DNA of 64,000 nt from AP-15 sp963698995 (GTDB taxonomy: Bacteria > Pseudomonadota > Alphaproteobacteria > ATCC43930 > CGMCC-115725), in assembly GCA_963698995.1 (NCBI GenBank), contig CAVOTD010000074.1:1-64000 (forward strand), read 5' to 3'. Shown piece by piece: positions 29,252 to 38,568 of the stretch. The notes under the pieces are model-generated. The model was not told the origin of the DNA, did not search any database, and was given only the letters and a program-made list of their open reading frames with translations. The translations under genes and the position numbers were made by a program. Every line of letters begins with the position of its first letter. The first letter of the stretch is position 1.

Positions 29252-29475
29252 CGCCCAATCGCCTTCAAATAAGCCGTTTCATCCTCCACGCGCCGAACAC
29301 AGATTGCGTGGCACGCATCGTAATCCCCGGGGTTCTCTGCAATGCAGAGGGTACATTGCTGTCCGGCTATATCCGAGCGACCTGCGGCGGTCCCTGGATT
29401 GGGTTGAGCGCATCCAGTGAGAAGGGCGATTGTCCCTGCGACAATGGCGAACCGCCCAAGACTGTCTTCGGTCAT
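29248..29475 (-). CDS. Small lipoprotein
   Basis: A 75-residue lipoprotein: MTEDSLGRFAIVAGTIALLT followed by GCAQPNPG, so the lipobox is LLTGC. Four further cysteines (QQCTLCIAENPGDYDACHAIC) form a CxxC...CxxxC pattern that may be disulfide-bonded in the periplasm. The start is ATG 29,475. The overlap with the next gene (ATGA) indicates that the two are expressed together. No family is recognised. Confidence 0.6.
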   Translation of the reverse strand: MTEDSLGRFAIVAGTIALLTGCAQPNPGTAAGRSDIAGQQCTLCIAENPGDYDACHAICVRRVEDETAYLKAIGR

Positions 29476-29491
29476 AGTTGCGGGCTCCATA

Positions 29492-30043
29492 TCAAGTGCC
29501 GGGGCCGGCTAGGGTAAGCTCGACGCGGCGGTTCTGCGCCCGCCCCTGTGGCGTGTCATTCGGGGCGACCGGGTCAGCCTCCCCGAGGCCTCGCTCCGAG
29601 ACCAAGTTTGGATTGACCCCCTGGGAGATCAGGAAATTTCCGACGGTCTGCGCCCGTTTCAGCGAGAGTTGCTGGTTGTTATCGACCCCCTGCGCACGCA
29701 GCTCGGGGCCGACCGGAACGTTATCCGTGTAGCCGGTCACGATGATCGTGGTCTGCTGGAACGGCGCCAGGATCGGGGCCATTTTGGCGATCAGCTGCGC
29801 CGCCGACGGGGGCATCTGCCAGCTGCCCGACGGGAACAGCAGATCGCTGTTCACGGCCACCTTGATCGCTCCCTGCAGCCGGGTGATGTGCACCTGCTGT
29901 TGCGAGATCTCGCCCGAGAGCCGCTGGTTGAGCTGGTTGTAGTCGTTTTCGAGTGCGTTGTATTGCTGTGCCGGCACGCAGGCCGATAACAGCAACACGG
30001 TTAGGGGGACAACCGCAGCCGCAGCGGTGGGCTTGATTCTCAT
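29492..30043 (-). CDS. OmpA/MotB family lipoprotein
   Basis: A 183-residue envelope protein. The lipoprotein signal is VPLTVLLLSACVPAQ (lipobox LSAC), then a short coiled stretch (LENDYNQLNQRLSGEISQQQV), then the peptidoglycan-binding OmpA C-terminal domain with IIVTGYTDNVPVG, NNQQLSLKRAQTVGNFLISQ, SERGLGEADPVAPNDT and GRAQNRRVELTL. It would tether the outer membrane to peptidoglycan. The frame is intact. It is followed after 16 bases by the small lipoprotein gene. Confidence 0.9.
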   Translation of the reverse strand: MRIKPTAAAAVVPLTVLLLSACVPAQQYNALENDYNQLNQRLSGEISQQQVHITRLQGAIKVAVNSDLLFPSGSWQMPPSAAQLIAKMAPILAPFQQTTIIVTGYTDNVPVGPELRAQGVDNNQQLSLKRAQTVGNFLISQGVNPNLVSERGLGEADPVAPNDTPQGRAQNRRVELTLAGPGT

Positions 30044-30368
30044 GGTCCTCTCTCCGAATTGTTGACGCCGACTAGGCGATGCATGCCTAGCCTCCGGTTT
30101 TTCGGCAGGTTGTGCGGAATCGGCAAGTGTTGAGTCGCATAGGTCCGCAGAAAGCCACCCCCGGGCTATCCTATGCGGCTCGGTAGCCCGATATCATCCC
30201 TTCCATATTCCAAATGGTGACAGATATGTGAGGGACACGAAGTCGCGGAAGCAACGATCGCGCGGCCGATGCGCCCCACAAAAAGGCCAATTTTTGCGGT
30301 AAGATTGGTCGCGTCGGTTCGGTTTATATACCCTGATTTTACGGCGGAAGAGGTGGTTCAATCCTCCC
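30044..30368. other. Intergenic stretch, nothing recognised
   Basis: This separates the DUF1254 gene end from the OmpA-like gene start. It is slightly more AT-rich than its surroundings. No ORF, clear terminator or repeat was found; it probably holds the promoter of the OmpA-lipoprotein group. Confidence 0.4.
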
Positions 30369-31793
30369 TCATGGGTTACGAGCCATAGGCGGCGGCTTCC
30401 ACGTGCCGTCGAGGATCGAGGGTGGTGTCTCCTTCGGCCAATAAAGGCGCAGCATCGGGATGAACTTGCCGCTCTGGGTCGTCGGCAGCCAGTTGGCCTC
30501 CTGGGCTGCGCCGGGGGAGCTCGCCTGAAGATAAAGATCGACCGACCCGTCGGCATTCTGCTTGAGCGGGTTGCGGGCGCTCAAGGTGTAGCGGTTCAGC
30601 TTGTTCGGCACAAAGAAATACTGGCCGTCATACATCGTCAACGACCAGAAGCCGTCGACCGGCGGAAGCTGTCCCGCCGGGAAGTGCATGATGTAGCGGT
30701 TGGCGCCATCGAACGGTTTGCCGTCCGCATCGACCTCGGCGATCGGGTAGATCGCATCCTGCGGCCGGTTGGCGCCGAGGCCGATGGCGGTTACCAGAGC
30801 GCGCAAGCGATACTCGGTACCGTAGACGCCCAGTTTGGTGAAGACGCTCCACCCGTTGGTCAAAGCGACCTCTTTCAGCAGCCCCATGATCGCCGCCTGA
30901 GCGGGCCGGGGAGCGGCTTGAACCGCGGCGGATACCGTGGGATCCAGTTTTGCGGAGTCGAAATCCTGGCCCGGAACGATCCCGATCTTCGCCATCGAGG
31001 CAACCATCGGGGCATCCGCCGCCGCGGGCGGGTTGGTCTTCATCAGCTCGGCGAGCAGGCGGAAGTAGGTTGCGCCGTCCATTGAGTCGACCTGGTCGCG
31101 CACCGGGTCCTTCGTGTCCCAGGCGGGATTCACGACGCCAGGCGATGGGGTGTAGGGTTTGCCCCACGCGCTGAGCGGGGTCAGCTTGTATTGCGCCTGA
31201 ATGGCGTTGACGGCGGCATAGTCGGCCGGTGTGCCGGTCGAATAGGTGCGGCCGAGCACCCAGACGATGTTCGTGGGCGACTTGTATTCGGCCTTGATGC
31301 CGGGCGGCAACGTTCCCTTCCAACCGGGACCGGTGACGGCGAAATCAGCGGCCGCGGTGCCGGTGGTGCGCTTGCCGGGGTCGGCGAACACGTTGGTCCA
31401 GCCGTCCAGCATCGGCATCAGATAGTAGCGGCCGTGTTCGTCAGGCACGTGCAGGATATACGGCTCTTTGCCGACATCGATCCATGCTGTCGAGTACAGC
31501 GTGTCGGCGTTCGGTGCGGTCACACGCTTGTCGGATGCAGCAGGGTATTTCGGGACGTTGACGAAATAGCCCATCGGCGCGCTCTTGCCGTCGGGCTGAG
31601 CCACGTTGGTGAAGCTGCGCCGGGTCAGCTCCATAGTCACCAATGGGTAGCCGTAGATGTAGGCGTCCTCGGCGATCATCTGGGCTTCCTTGGGGGCGGG
31701 GCTTTGCGCTGATGCGGTCGAGGCGCTTGCCATCAGCAAACCTCCGACAAATGCCGCTAACCCACGAGCGGCCGCTGCGCGCAGTATGTTCAT
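30369..31793 (-). CDS. DUF1254/DUF1214 domain protein, secreted
   Basis: An intact 474-residue protein with a signal peptide (GLAAFVGGLLMASASTASAQS). The DUF1254 half shows AEDAYIYGYPLVTMELTRRS, VTAPNADTLYSTAWIDVGKE and GRYYLMPMLDGWTNVFADPG. The DUF1214 half shows NGWSVFTKLGVYGTEYRLRA, RYIMHFPAGQLPPVDGFWSL and the end PMLRLYWPKETPPSILDGTW. The function of the family is unknown; it is common in soil proteobacteria, often in several copies. It is a full-length relative of the decayed copy at 24.7-25.3 kb. Confidence 0.92.
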   Translation of the reverse strand: MNILRAAAARGLAAFVGGLLMASASTASAQSPAPKEAQMIAEDAYIYGYPLVTMELTRRSFTNVAQPDGKSAPMGYFVNVPKYPAASDKRVTAPNADTLYSTAWIDVGKEPYILHVPDEHGRYYLMPMLDGWTNVFADPGKRTTGTAAADFAVTGPGWKGTLPPGIKAEYKSPTNIVWVLGRTYSTGTPADYAAVNAIQAQYKLTPLSAWGKPYTPSPGVVNPAWDTKDPVRDQVDSMDGATYFRLLAELMKTNPPAAADAPMVASMAKIGIVPGQDFDSAKLDPTVSAAVQAAPRPAQAAIMGLLKEVALTNGWSVFTKLGVYGTEYRLRALVTAIGLGANRPQDAIYPIAEVDADGKPFDGANRYIMHFPAGQLPPVDGFWSLTMYDGQYFFVPNKLNRYTLSARNPLKQNADGSVDLYLQASSPGAAQEANWLPTTQSGKFIPMLRLYWPKETPPSILDGTWKPPPMARNP

Positions 31794-31888
31794 GTCATCT
31801 CTCCATTTTCCGGTCGCCTACGTCGAGCCGGCGCGGCACTGGTGCGAATCATCGCCATTCCGCCAAAGCGTATATATTCTTCACGGCG

Positions 31889-32179
31889 TCAGTGGCATAC
31901 CCGCTGACCATTTACGAAAGCGCAGCCGGGCGTCATTGCTTTGGTTGCGGTGTTGCCGCGCGCGCCGGTAGCGGTCGTGCCAGGTCGAACGGCCGACCGC
32001 GTGCGGACCCGGTTTGTTCCGGCCGCCGCAGCCCCACGTGGTCCGGCGACGACGGCGCCATTGGGGCCGGCACAGCCGGCGCGAACGACCCCCGCCGCGC
32101 ATTCGACGGCGTGCGCCGTCGGAATGGCGCCAGCTAGCAGCGGAAGAACAATCAAGGTGGCAATCAGGGTAGGTTTCAT
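31889..32179 (-). CDS. Small secreted glycine/alanine-rich protein
   Basis: Starts MKPTLIATLIVLPLLAGAIP with cleavage near THAVEC. The mature ~75 residues contain VECAAGVVRAGCAGPNGAVV and end CAFVNGQRVCH, giving two cysteine pairs around an Ala/Gly/Thr-rich centre. Similar small exported proteins occur in Bradyrhizobium-like genomes; no function is known. ATG 32,179 is chosen because AGGAGA lies before it. Confidence 0.6.
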   Translation of the reverse strand: MKPTLIATLIVLPLLAGAIPTAHAVECAAGVVRAGCAGPNGAVVAGPRGAAAAGTNRVRTRSAVRPGTTATGARGNTATKAMTPGCAFVNGQRVCH

Positions 32180-32257
32180 TGGAATCTCCTGGTCGGTCGT
32201 GCTCAATTGGATAGGCTGCTTCCGCTCAAGATCTAAGCAGCATGTCCACGAATTCGA

Positions 32258-32851
32258 TCAGCGAGAAATGAGCAGGTCAGCTTTGCGGTTCAGCGCCGCA
32301 ATCAGTCCGTCGATGCCGTCTTTCTTCAGGATTGCGGAAAACTCGGATCGGCGGGTCGCCATCTCGCTGATCGCGCCGTCGAGGTAGGGTTTGGACCCGT
32401 CACAAACAAGACAAAAACCAGCCCCGGAGCCAGCGACACATAGACGATGCGCGGCAGATCCTCCTCGCTATGCAGCAGCTGCAATTGATCGAGCGCTGCC
32501 CAGGTCAGGAACACAATAACGTCGCCTTGTGACAATTCGAGACGATTAACGTATACTTTCTCGGCCGGATAGGTAGCGAAGACCATCCCGATTACCCTCG
32601 CGTCGACCGCGGAATACGTGGTTCGAGGTAGGGTTTCCTCGCTGCGCTGAAGAGAAAGCCGATCGAGCCGGATCGTCGTGGACTCGGCGCGAAAGTTACC
32701 GCGCCCGGTGACTATACCCTCCGGCATGCGCGTCACGAATCGCCGAATGATGCGCATCGGGATCAGTGAATGTTCTGACGGTACTCGAAGGCATCTGCCA
32801 TCTCAGTCGCCGGATATCAGACCGAGATAGCTTATAATCAAACGTTATCAT
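32258..32851 (-). CDS. Hypothetical protein (frameshifted)
   Basis: Can be followed from MITFDYKLSRSDIRRLRWQM (ATG 32,851), through a frame change near 32,740, to RRFVTRMPEGIVTGRGNFRA, VYVNRLELSQGDVIVFLTW and LPRIVYVSLAPGLVFVLFV. A second change near 32,400 then leads to a basic tail (KPYLDGAISEMATRRSEFSA ... NRKADLLISR). No signal peptide or known motif was seen. The joined product would be about 195 residues. The gene is supported mainly by continuity of protein-like sequence across the frame changes. Confidence 0.4.
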
Positions 32852-33103
32852 CGGCCCTTGCGGCAAACTATCTACAAAGTGCATAGCCAATGCTGCCGCC
32901 ACCCAGCATTTCTGCGTCTTAGCGAAATTATCAAAGCCGAAAGGCTTGTTCGGCCTGCCTGTTGCCTGGCGCCCGACTACCGGAACTCAAGACCGTCAGG
33001 CCGCAGGGCGCGCCGCGGGATCCTCAGGCGCCACCGCAGGACGGCACGAATTTTGCGTGAGCAATGGAGACTTCTCTCGAACCCGCGCGAGGAGCGGCCC
33101 GAG

Positions 33104-33256
33104 ATGAAATCCTTTGCCGATGCCGAGCTCGGTTACGAGGCATTTGCCCGGTTAACGGAAGTTGATGCGGCACTCGTCGACAGCGAGCCGACCGAGATAA
33201 ATCTGCGCGAGTATCTGGAGTGCCGGCTCGATGGGCCGGCGGGATTCGCGCCATGA
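33104..33256 (+). CDS. 50-residue ORF coupled to the FAD monooxygenase
   Basis: Encodes MKSFADAELGYEAFARLTEV, then DAALVDSEPTEINLREYLEC and RLDGPAGFAP, an acidic peptide. Its TGA overlaps the ATG of the monooxygenase (ATGA at 33,253-33,256), a strong sign of translational coupling. A GAGGAGCGGCC-like site lies upstream. No family is recognised; it might be a leader ORF or a small partner of the oxygenase. Confidence 0.45.
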   Translation: MKSFADAELGYEAFARLTEVDAALVDSEPTEINLREYLECRLDGPAGFAP

Positions 33257-34432
33257 AACCCGCAGTCGAGATCGCCGGCGCAGGAATTGCGGGATTGATC
33301 ACCGGTCTCGCCTTCGCCCAGAAGGGCTGGAGTGTGCGCGTCCACGAGCAAAATCCTGCGCTGCCGATCCGTGGCGAGGGGATCTACATCTGGGAAAACG
33401 GGCTGCGGGTGCTGGACGCCCTCGGCGTGCTGCCTCGGGTGGTTGCCGGAACCATTGGCGCCGCGCGGCACGAGAGGCGCAACCACGACGGTCGGGCATT
33501 CTCGAGCAGCTCTCTCAGCCCCGATTTTAGCCTTCATGTGGTGCCTCGCGAGAATTTGTTGACGGCGCTCCACGAAGCCTTGGTCGAGACCGGCGGAACG
33601 GTCGAGTTCAACTCGCGCGCAACGGCGGCAGAGTCCGACGGGCTGCTACATTTTGCGGGTGGAAGCACGCGGCGCGGCGATCTGGTCGTTGGCGCCGACG
33701 GACTTAATTCCTCGATCCGCGACAGCCTCGGCCTGTTGCGGCGGCGGCGCCCGGCCAACCAGTTTGGCTATCGCACTTTAATTCGGCGCCGACCGGACGA
33801 GTGCGAGACCGACACGGCGCTGACGCATCGCGAATACTGGAACGGATCACGCCGGCTGCTCTATGCCCCGTGCACTGCAGGGCTCGCCTCGGTGCAATTG
33901 ACGTCGCTCGCCGGCGACCATTCCGGCAATTCGGTTCCGATCGACCGCGATTTCTGGCGGGACCTGTTCCCGGATCTCTCCTGGGTGCTGGATCGAATTC
34001 CCGGATGATGGCCGTGGCGACTGGTTCGAGATCGTCCAGCTCGAATGCTGGTCGAGCGGCAAGGTGGCGATCGTCGGCGACGCCGCCTGCGCGCAACCGC
34101 CGTTTCTTGGCCATGGCGTCGGTTGCTCGATGATGTCGGCGTTCGCACTGGCGCAGACCATCGATCGCGCCGACAACGTGATCGACGGTCTCAGAGAGTG
34201 GGAGCTGCGTGAGCGTCCGTTCACCGATTGGGTCCAATGGGTCGCCTATTGGTACGGTCAGCTGGCATTTCTGCCGGAGGCGGCTCGGACCGCGGCCCTC
34301 AAAGCGACCGACGCCAGCAAGTGGTTGCAGCGGCGGGTCCTGCTTGCTGCGGTGCGTCGCGACGTGACCGCGATACGGCGGTATTCGCCCGACCCACTGC
34401 CCGGCGAAGCCGTTCACCCGTTGATCCATTAG
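33253..34432 (+). CDS. FAD-dependent aromatic monooxygenase-like protein (one frameshift)
   Basis: A flavoprotein of the PHBH-like group. The dinucleotide-binding start is VEIAGAGIAGLITGLAFAQK, followed by RGEGIYIWENGLRVLDALGV, the DG motif LVVGADGLNSSIRDSLG, and the GD motif in VAIVGDAACAQPPFLGHGVG that contacts the FAD ribose. The frame changes once near 34,000, just before DDGRGDWFEIVQLECW. About 390 residues, near family length. It would hydroxylate an aromatic or similar ring with NAD(P)H and O2. A Rieske oxygenase follows about 100 bases downstream on the same strand. Confidence 0.8.
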
Positions 34433-34536
34433 ACCTCCGGCAACGCCATGTCTGAGCGCTCATGGGAGATTTTCGCGCCAATGAAACACATGGTTAAGAG
34501 CGCGCAACGTTTGATCCAGCACCGGAGGAAATAGGC

Positions 34537-35850
34537 ATGACCTCGCAGACCGAAAACGAGTTGCTGACCCGCGTCGGACCAGGCACAGCAATGGGCACGC
34601 TGATGCGCCAATACTGGCTGCCGGCGTGCTTGTCGTCGGAACTGGTGGCGGACGGAGACCCGCTGCGCCTGATGCTGCTGGGAGAGCGGTTGATCGCTTT
34701 CCGTGACAGCTCCGGGCGGGTGGGCGTTCTGGATCACCGTTGCCCCCATCGCTGCGCTTCGCTGTTCTTCGGCCGCAACGAAGAAGGTGGCCTTCGCTGC
34801 GTCTATCATGGCTGGAAATTCGACACCGCGGGCAATTGCCTCGACATGCCCAATCTACCGACTGACCGCGATTTCCGGCACAAAGTCAAGGCAAAGGCGT
34901 ACACGGTGGCCGAGCGTGGCGGGTTGGTCTACCTCTATATGGGCGAACGTGAAGTCGCGCCGCCGCTGCCCTGCCTTGAGGCAACGCTCTGCCCGCCTGA
35001 CGAAACCGACCTGTCCTGTCGGCAGCGGGAGTGCAATTGGCTGCAGGCACTGGAGGGCGATATCGACACTTCGCATTTCAGCTTCCTTCATACCGGCAAG
35101 ATCGAGGCCGCAGACATCGACCCGGACCATATGGATCGCTTCCAGTTGCTCAATCGCGCCCCGGACTATCATGTCAGTCAGACCGACTGGGGCACGATGT
35201 ATACGGCCTACCGACCCGCACAGCCGGGTTACGTCTATTACCGGTTCGCGCACTTTGCGATGCCGTTCTGGACGCTCTTTCCAAACGGGCCGTTGACCGA
35301 CAACATCATCGCCCAGGCGTGGGTCCCGATGGACGACACCCACACGATGTCCTTCAACTTCAGCTGGAACCGGCGGACACTGCCGCTCAGCGTTACGCGG
35401 ATCGGCGATCCGATCCCCTTTCTCGACCGCATGACCCCGACGCTGCCCAATACCGCGGATTGGTTCGGCCGCTGGCGCCCGGCCGCCAATCAAAGCAACG
35501 ACTATCTGATCGACCGGGAAGCCCAGCGCACCGTAAGCTATAGCGGCATTGCCGGCGTATTCCCTCAGGACTCGGCAGTGACCGAGAGCATGGGTGACAT
35601 CACCGACCGCGCGCTCGAGCATCTGGCGCCCAGCGACCGGATGATCATCATCACGCGCCGGCGGTTGCTCGACGCCGCGCGGGCCCTACTCGACCATGGG
35701 ACCGTCCCGCCGCTCGTCGACAACCCGGAGAGCGGCAGCAGCGCGCGCTCTGGTGAGCTGATCGCACCCGTGGGTCAGCTCTGGCTCGAAGCCTACGAAC
35801 AGACCCTCGGGCACGCGCTGCACCCGACGATGCTGCAAGCCGCAGAATAG
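34537..35850 (+). CDS. Rieske-type aromatic ring oxygenase, alpha subunit
   Basis: An intact 437-residue oxygenase. The Rieske [2Fe-2S] ligands are C69, H71, C88 and H91 (DHRCPHRCASLFF and GLRCVYHGWKFD). The mononuclear iron histidines are H180 and H185 in DIDTSHFSFLHTG. The length and order fit phthalate 4,5-dioxygenase-like and vanillate demethylase-like enzymes, which need a separate reductase; none is visible nearby. The RBS GGAGGAA precedes ATG 34,537. The substrate is unknown, and the adjacent FAD monooxygenase suggests aromatic catabolism. Confidence 0.9.
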   Translation: MTSQTENELLTRVGPGTAMGTLMRQYWLPACLSSELVADGDPLRLMLLGERLIAFRDSSGRVGVLDHRCPHRCASLFFGRNEEGGLRCVYHGWKFDTAGNCLDMPNLPTDRDFRHKVKAKAYTVAERGGLVYLYMGEREVAPPLPCLEATLCPPDETDLSCRQRECNWLQALEGDIDTSHFSFLHTGKIEAADIDPDHMDRFQLLNRAPDYHVSQTDWGTMYTAYRPAQPGYVYYRFAHFAMPFWTLFPNGPLTDNIIAQAWVPMDDTHTMSFNFSWNRRTLPLSVTRIGDPIPFLDRMTPTLPNTADWFGRWRPAANQSNDYLIDREAQRTVSYSGIAGVFPQDSAVTESMGDITDRALEHLAPSDRMIIITRRRLLDAARALLDHGTVPPLVDNPESGSSARSGELIAPVGQLWLEAYEQTLGHALHPTMLQAAE

Positions 35851-35952
35851 CGCGTCCGAATTTGCCGCCCTCCGCTCCCCGCGTCGAGCTGGCGGAGGGC
35901 GCGGGCGGCGGCAATCGGCGGCGCCTGCTCGCCGGAGCAGCACGACGCGCCC

Positions 35953-35980
35953 GATGCCCGGCGACGAGCCGGGCATTTCT
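35953..35980 (+). terminator. Probable intrinsic terminator
   Basis: ATGCCCGGC, loop GACGA, GCCGGGCAT followed by TTCTC: a perfect 9-bp stem 100 bases after the Rieske oxygenase stop. The T-run is weak. A second, longer GC hairpin (GCCCTCCGC/GCGGAGGGC) lies just before it. Confidence 0.6.
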
Positions 35981-36326
35981 CATACCGGTTCGGCGATTTG
36001 ACCTGCAATGGCTGTGCGCGTTGACAGGCAGCCGTCTCTTGTTTTGGATTTTTGCCAAATTTGCATAGACCACGGCTAAGCTGAGCCCCAGGCTCGGATC
36101 TACTTCTGTCCGCGAAAGTGGAAACCGGGAGGACCGCCGCTAAAAGGAGAACCTTTATCCGACCCGGATGACCATTGCGCCGAGCAGCGCCATCCCGATG
36201 GCCGCCGACTTTTCATCGGCGTATCGTGGGCTTCGTTGTTGGTTTTTGCTAGCTTTGCAACCGGCTGAGCCACGCTGCCGCCGCAGGCCCCGGCCTAACT
36301 CGGGACCGCTCGAGGGGAGACAGAAC
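35981..36326. other. Intergenic region before pqiB
   Basis: No gene is supported; a possible upstream extension of the pqiB frame is not protein-like. It probably contains the pqi promoter. GAGGGGAG at 36,311-36,318 is the pqiB ribosome site. Confidence 0.4.
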
Positions 36327-38002
36327 ATGAGCAATCTCGCTGAGCAGCGGACCGTTCCGCACGCCGCAACGCGCCGCTCGCGCCGCATATCGATGATCTG
36401 GATCATCCCGCTCGTCGCGCTCGCGATCGGCGCTTGGCTCGCCTGGGATACGCTGTCGAAGGAGGGGCCGACGATCAAGATCGCGTTCGAGAGCGGGGAG
36501 GGGCTGCAGGCCGGCCAGTCGCAGCTGAAATACAAGGAGATCGTGTTCGGCACGGTCAAGAGCCTGGAGCTCGCGCCTGACCAGACCCATGTCGTCGTTA
36601 CCGTCGCCACCACTCGGCAGGCCGAACCGTTGCTGACCGAGGGGACCGAGTTCTGGGTTGTCAAGCCGCGGCTGTTCGCCGGCAATCTCTCCGGTCTCGA
36701 GACCGTGCTGTCCGGATCGTATATCGGCATGCTGCCGGCGGCGAAGGCAGGCAAAAGCGAGCGGGACTTTGTCGGTCGCGAAGATCCCCCGGTCATCGGC
36801 GCGCATGTCCCGGGACGCACATTCCTGTTGAAATCCAAGCGGATCGGCGCGGTCTCGGTCGGCTCGCCGATTTTTTTCCGCGACCTCGGCGTCGGTGAGG
36901 TGCTCGGCTGGGACATCGCCGATATGGCGGAATACGTGACGATCCACGCGTTTGTCCGGGCACCCTACGACAGCTATGTGCATGACCAGACCCGGTTTTG
37001 GAACGCGTCGGGAGTCTCGATCAAGCTCGGTGGAACCGGGGTCGAAGTGCAGATGGAGTCGCTGAAAGCGCTGCTGCTCGGCGGCGTCGCGTTCGAGACG
37101 CCGGTGACGGAAATCCACAGCGCCGAAACATCCGAGAACCACGTCTTTCCGCTGTTCGCTGATCGGGAGACGGCGAATGCCGCCTCCTACACCCGAAAAA
37201 TCCCGGCGATCGCGTATTTTCCCGGCTCCGTGAGTGGGCTTGCGCCAGGCTCCCAGGTCACGATGCACGGCCTCAAGGTGGGTGAGGTGACCGATGTACG
37301 GCTCAGCTACGACGCCGCTAAGGACAACGTCGTCGCGCCCGTTCGCTTCGAGGTCGAGCCGGAACGCGTTGTCGGCGTCGGGCAGCGGGTGTTCAAGACC
37401 GATGCGGACGCAGTGGACGCGCTTCTCAAAGAGGACTACGCGCGAGTTTGCAGAGCGCCAGCCTGATCACCGGGCAGCAGATGGTGACGCTCGATTTCGT
37501 CCCCGATGCGCCACCCGTGGAGGTGTCGATGGACGGTCCCGATTATGTCGTGCCGTCGACCGAAGGCGGCGGTTTCGCCGGCCTCGCCGCCTCCGCGACC
37601 GAACTCCTCAACAAGGTGAACACGATGCCGTTCGACCAGATCGGCAAGAGCCTCGACGGCATCCTCAAATCGGTGAATGAGGTTGCCGAGGGCCCGCAAA
37701 TGAAGAAGGCGCTGACCAATCTCGCCGCGATGATCGCATCGGCGCAGGGCATGATTCAGCGCCTCGACACCAAGCAGCTGCCGGAGCTCACGGCGGGGTT
37801 GGAGAAGACATTGACGAGCGCCAACAAGTTGGTCCTGTCGCTCGACAATGGCTACGGCGACAGTACCAAGTTCAACCGCGACCTCGACCGGCTGATGGTG
37901 CAGGCCAATGACGCGGTGCGCTCGATCCGCGCGCTCTCCGACCTGTTGGCGCGCCATCCCGAGGCGCTGATCAAGGGCCGGCCCGAGGGGCCGCTCGAAT
38001 GA
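36327..38002 (+). CDS. pqiB: Intermembrane lipid transport protein PqiB (one frameshift)
   Basis: An MCE-family protein that forms a tunnel across the periplasm for lipid movement. It has one N-terminal helix (MIWIIPLVALAIGAWLAWDT) and three successive MCE domains: GPTIKIAFESGEGLQAGQSQ, the one starting VPGRTFLLKSKRIGAVSVGS, and the one near KIPAIAYFPGSVSGLAPGSQ. A helical tail with LTAGLEKTLTSANKLVLSLD follows. The frame changes once near 37,450, inside KEDY/GLRASLQSASL. Length ~555 residues, as in the family. ATG 36,327 has a good RBS. Its stop overlaps pqiC by four bases. Confidence 0.88.
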
Positions 38003-38568
38003 CGGTTGCGAGGCTTGCCGCGTTTGGATTGGCGGCAGCGCTCACCGCCTGCTCTTCCCCGAGCCCGGTGCTCTACACGATTGCGCCGGTTCAGGGTCCG
38101 GTCCAGACCGGCGGACCCAAGGTGGTGGTGCTGCAGCAGATCGGGACGGCGCGATTCCTCGAGCGCTCGCAGATCGTCCGCTCGTCGGAGAACTATCGGC
38201 TCGACGTGATGTCGAACGACTGGTGGGGTGAGCCGCTCTCCGCAATGCTGAGCCGGGTCCTGATCGAGGAATTGAGCGAACGTCTGCCTCAGACTTCGGT
38301 TCTCGGCGAGACCGGCGCCGTCACCGCCTCGCCGGACGCGACGATCGAACTCAATATCCAGCGGCTCGACGAAGACGCGTCCGGCAACCTCGTTCTGCAG
38401 GCCCAGGCCAGTGTCAGCTTCAAGGGGCGGCCCGGATCGACGCTGCGCAGCTTCCGTTTCGTCGTGACGCCTGCCGCGCCGGGCGTTCAGGGCGAGGTCG
38501 CGGCGATCAGCACGGCGGTCGGCCAGCTTGCCGACGGGTTGGCGTCGCTGCTGGCATCGGGTCGGTGA
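37999..38568 (+). CDS. pqiC: PqiC-like outer-membrane lipoprotein
   Basis: A 189-residue lipoprotein (FGLAAALTACSSPSPVLYTI, lipobox LTAC) with the PqiC/YmbA pattern YTIAPVQGP, VVVLQQIGTARFLERSQIV, MSNDWWGEPLSAMLSRVLIE and LNIQRLDEDASGNLVLQAQ. It is thought to hold the PqiB tunnel at the outer membrane. It overlaps pqiB (ATGA) and touches pqiA (TGATG), so the three genes form a tightly coupled operon. Confidence 0.88.
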   Translation: MTVARLAAFGLAAALTACSSPSPVLYTIAPVQGPVQTGGPKVVVLQQIGTARFLERSQIVRSSENYRLDVMSNDWWGEPLSAMLSRVLIEELSERLPQTSVLGETGAVTASPDATIELNIQRLDEDASGNLVLQAQASVSFKGRPGSTLRSFRFVVTPAAPGVQGEVAAISTAVGQLADGLASLLASGR

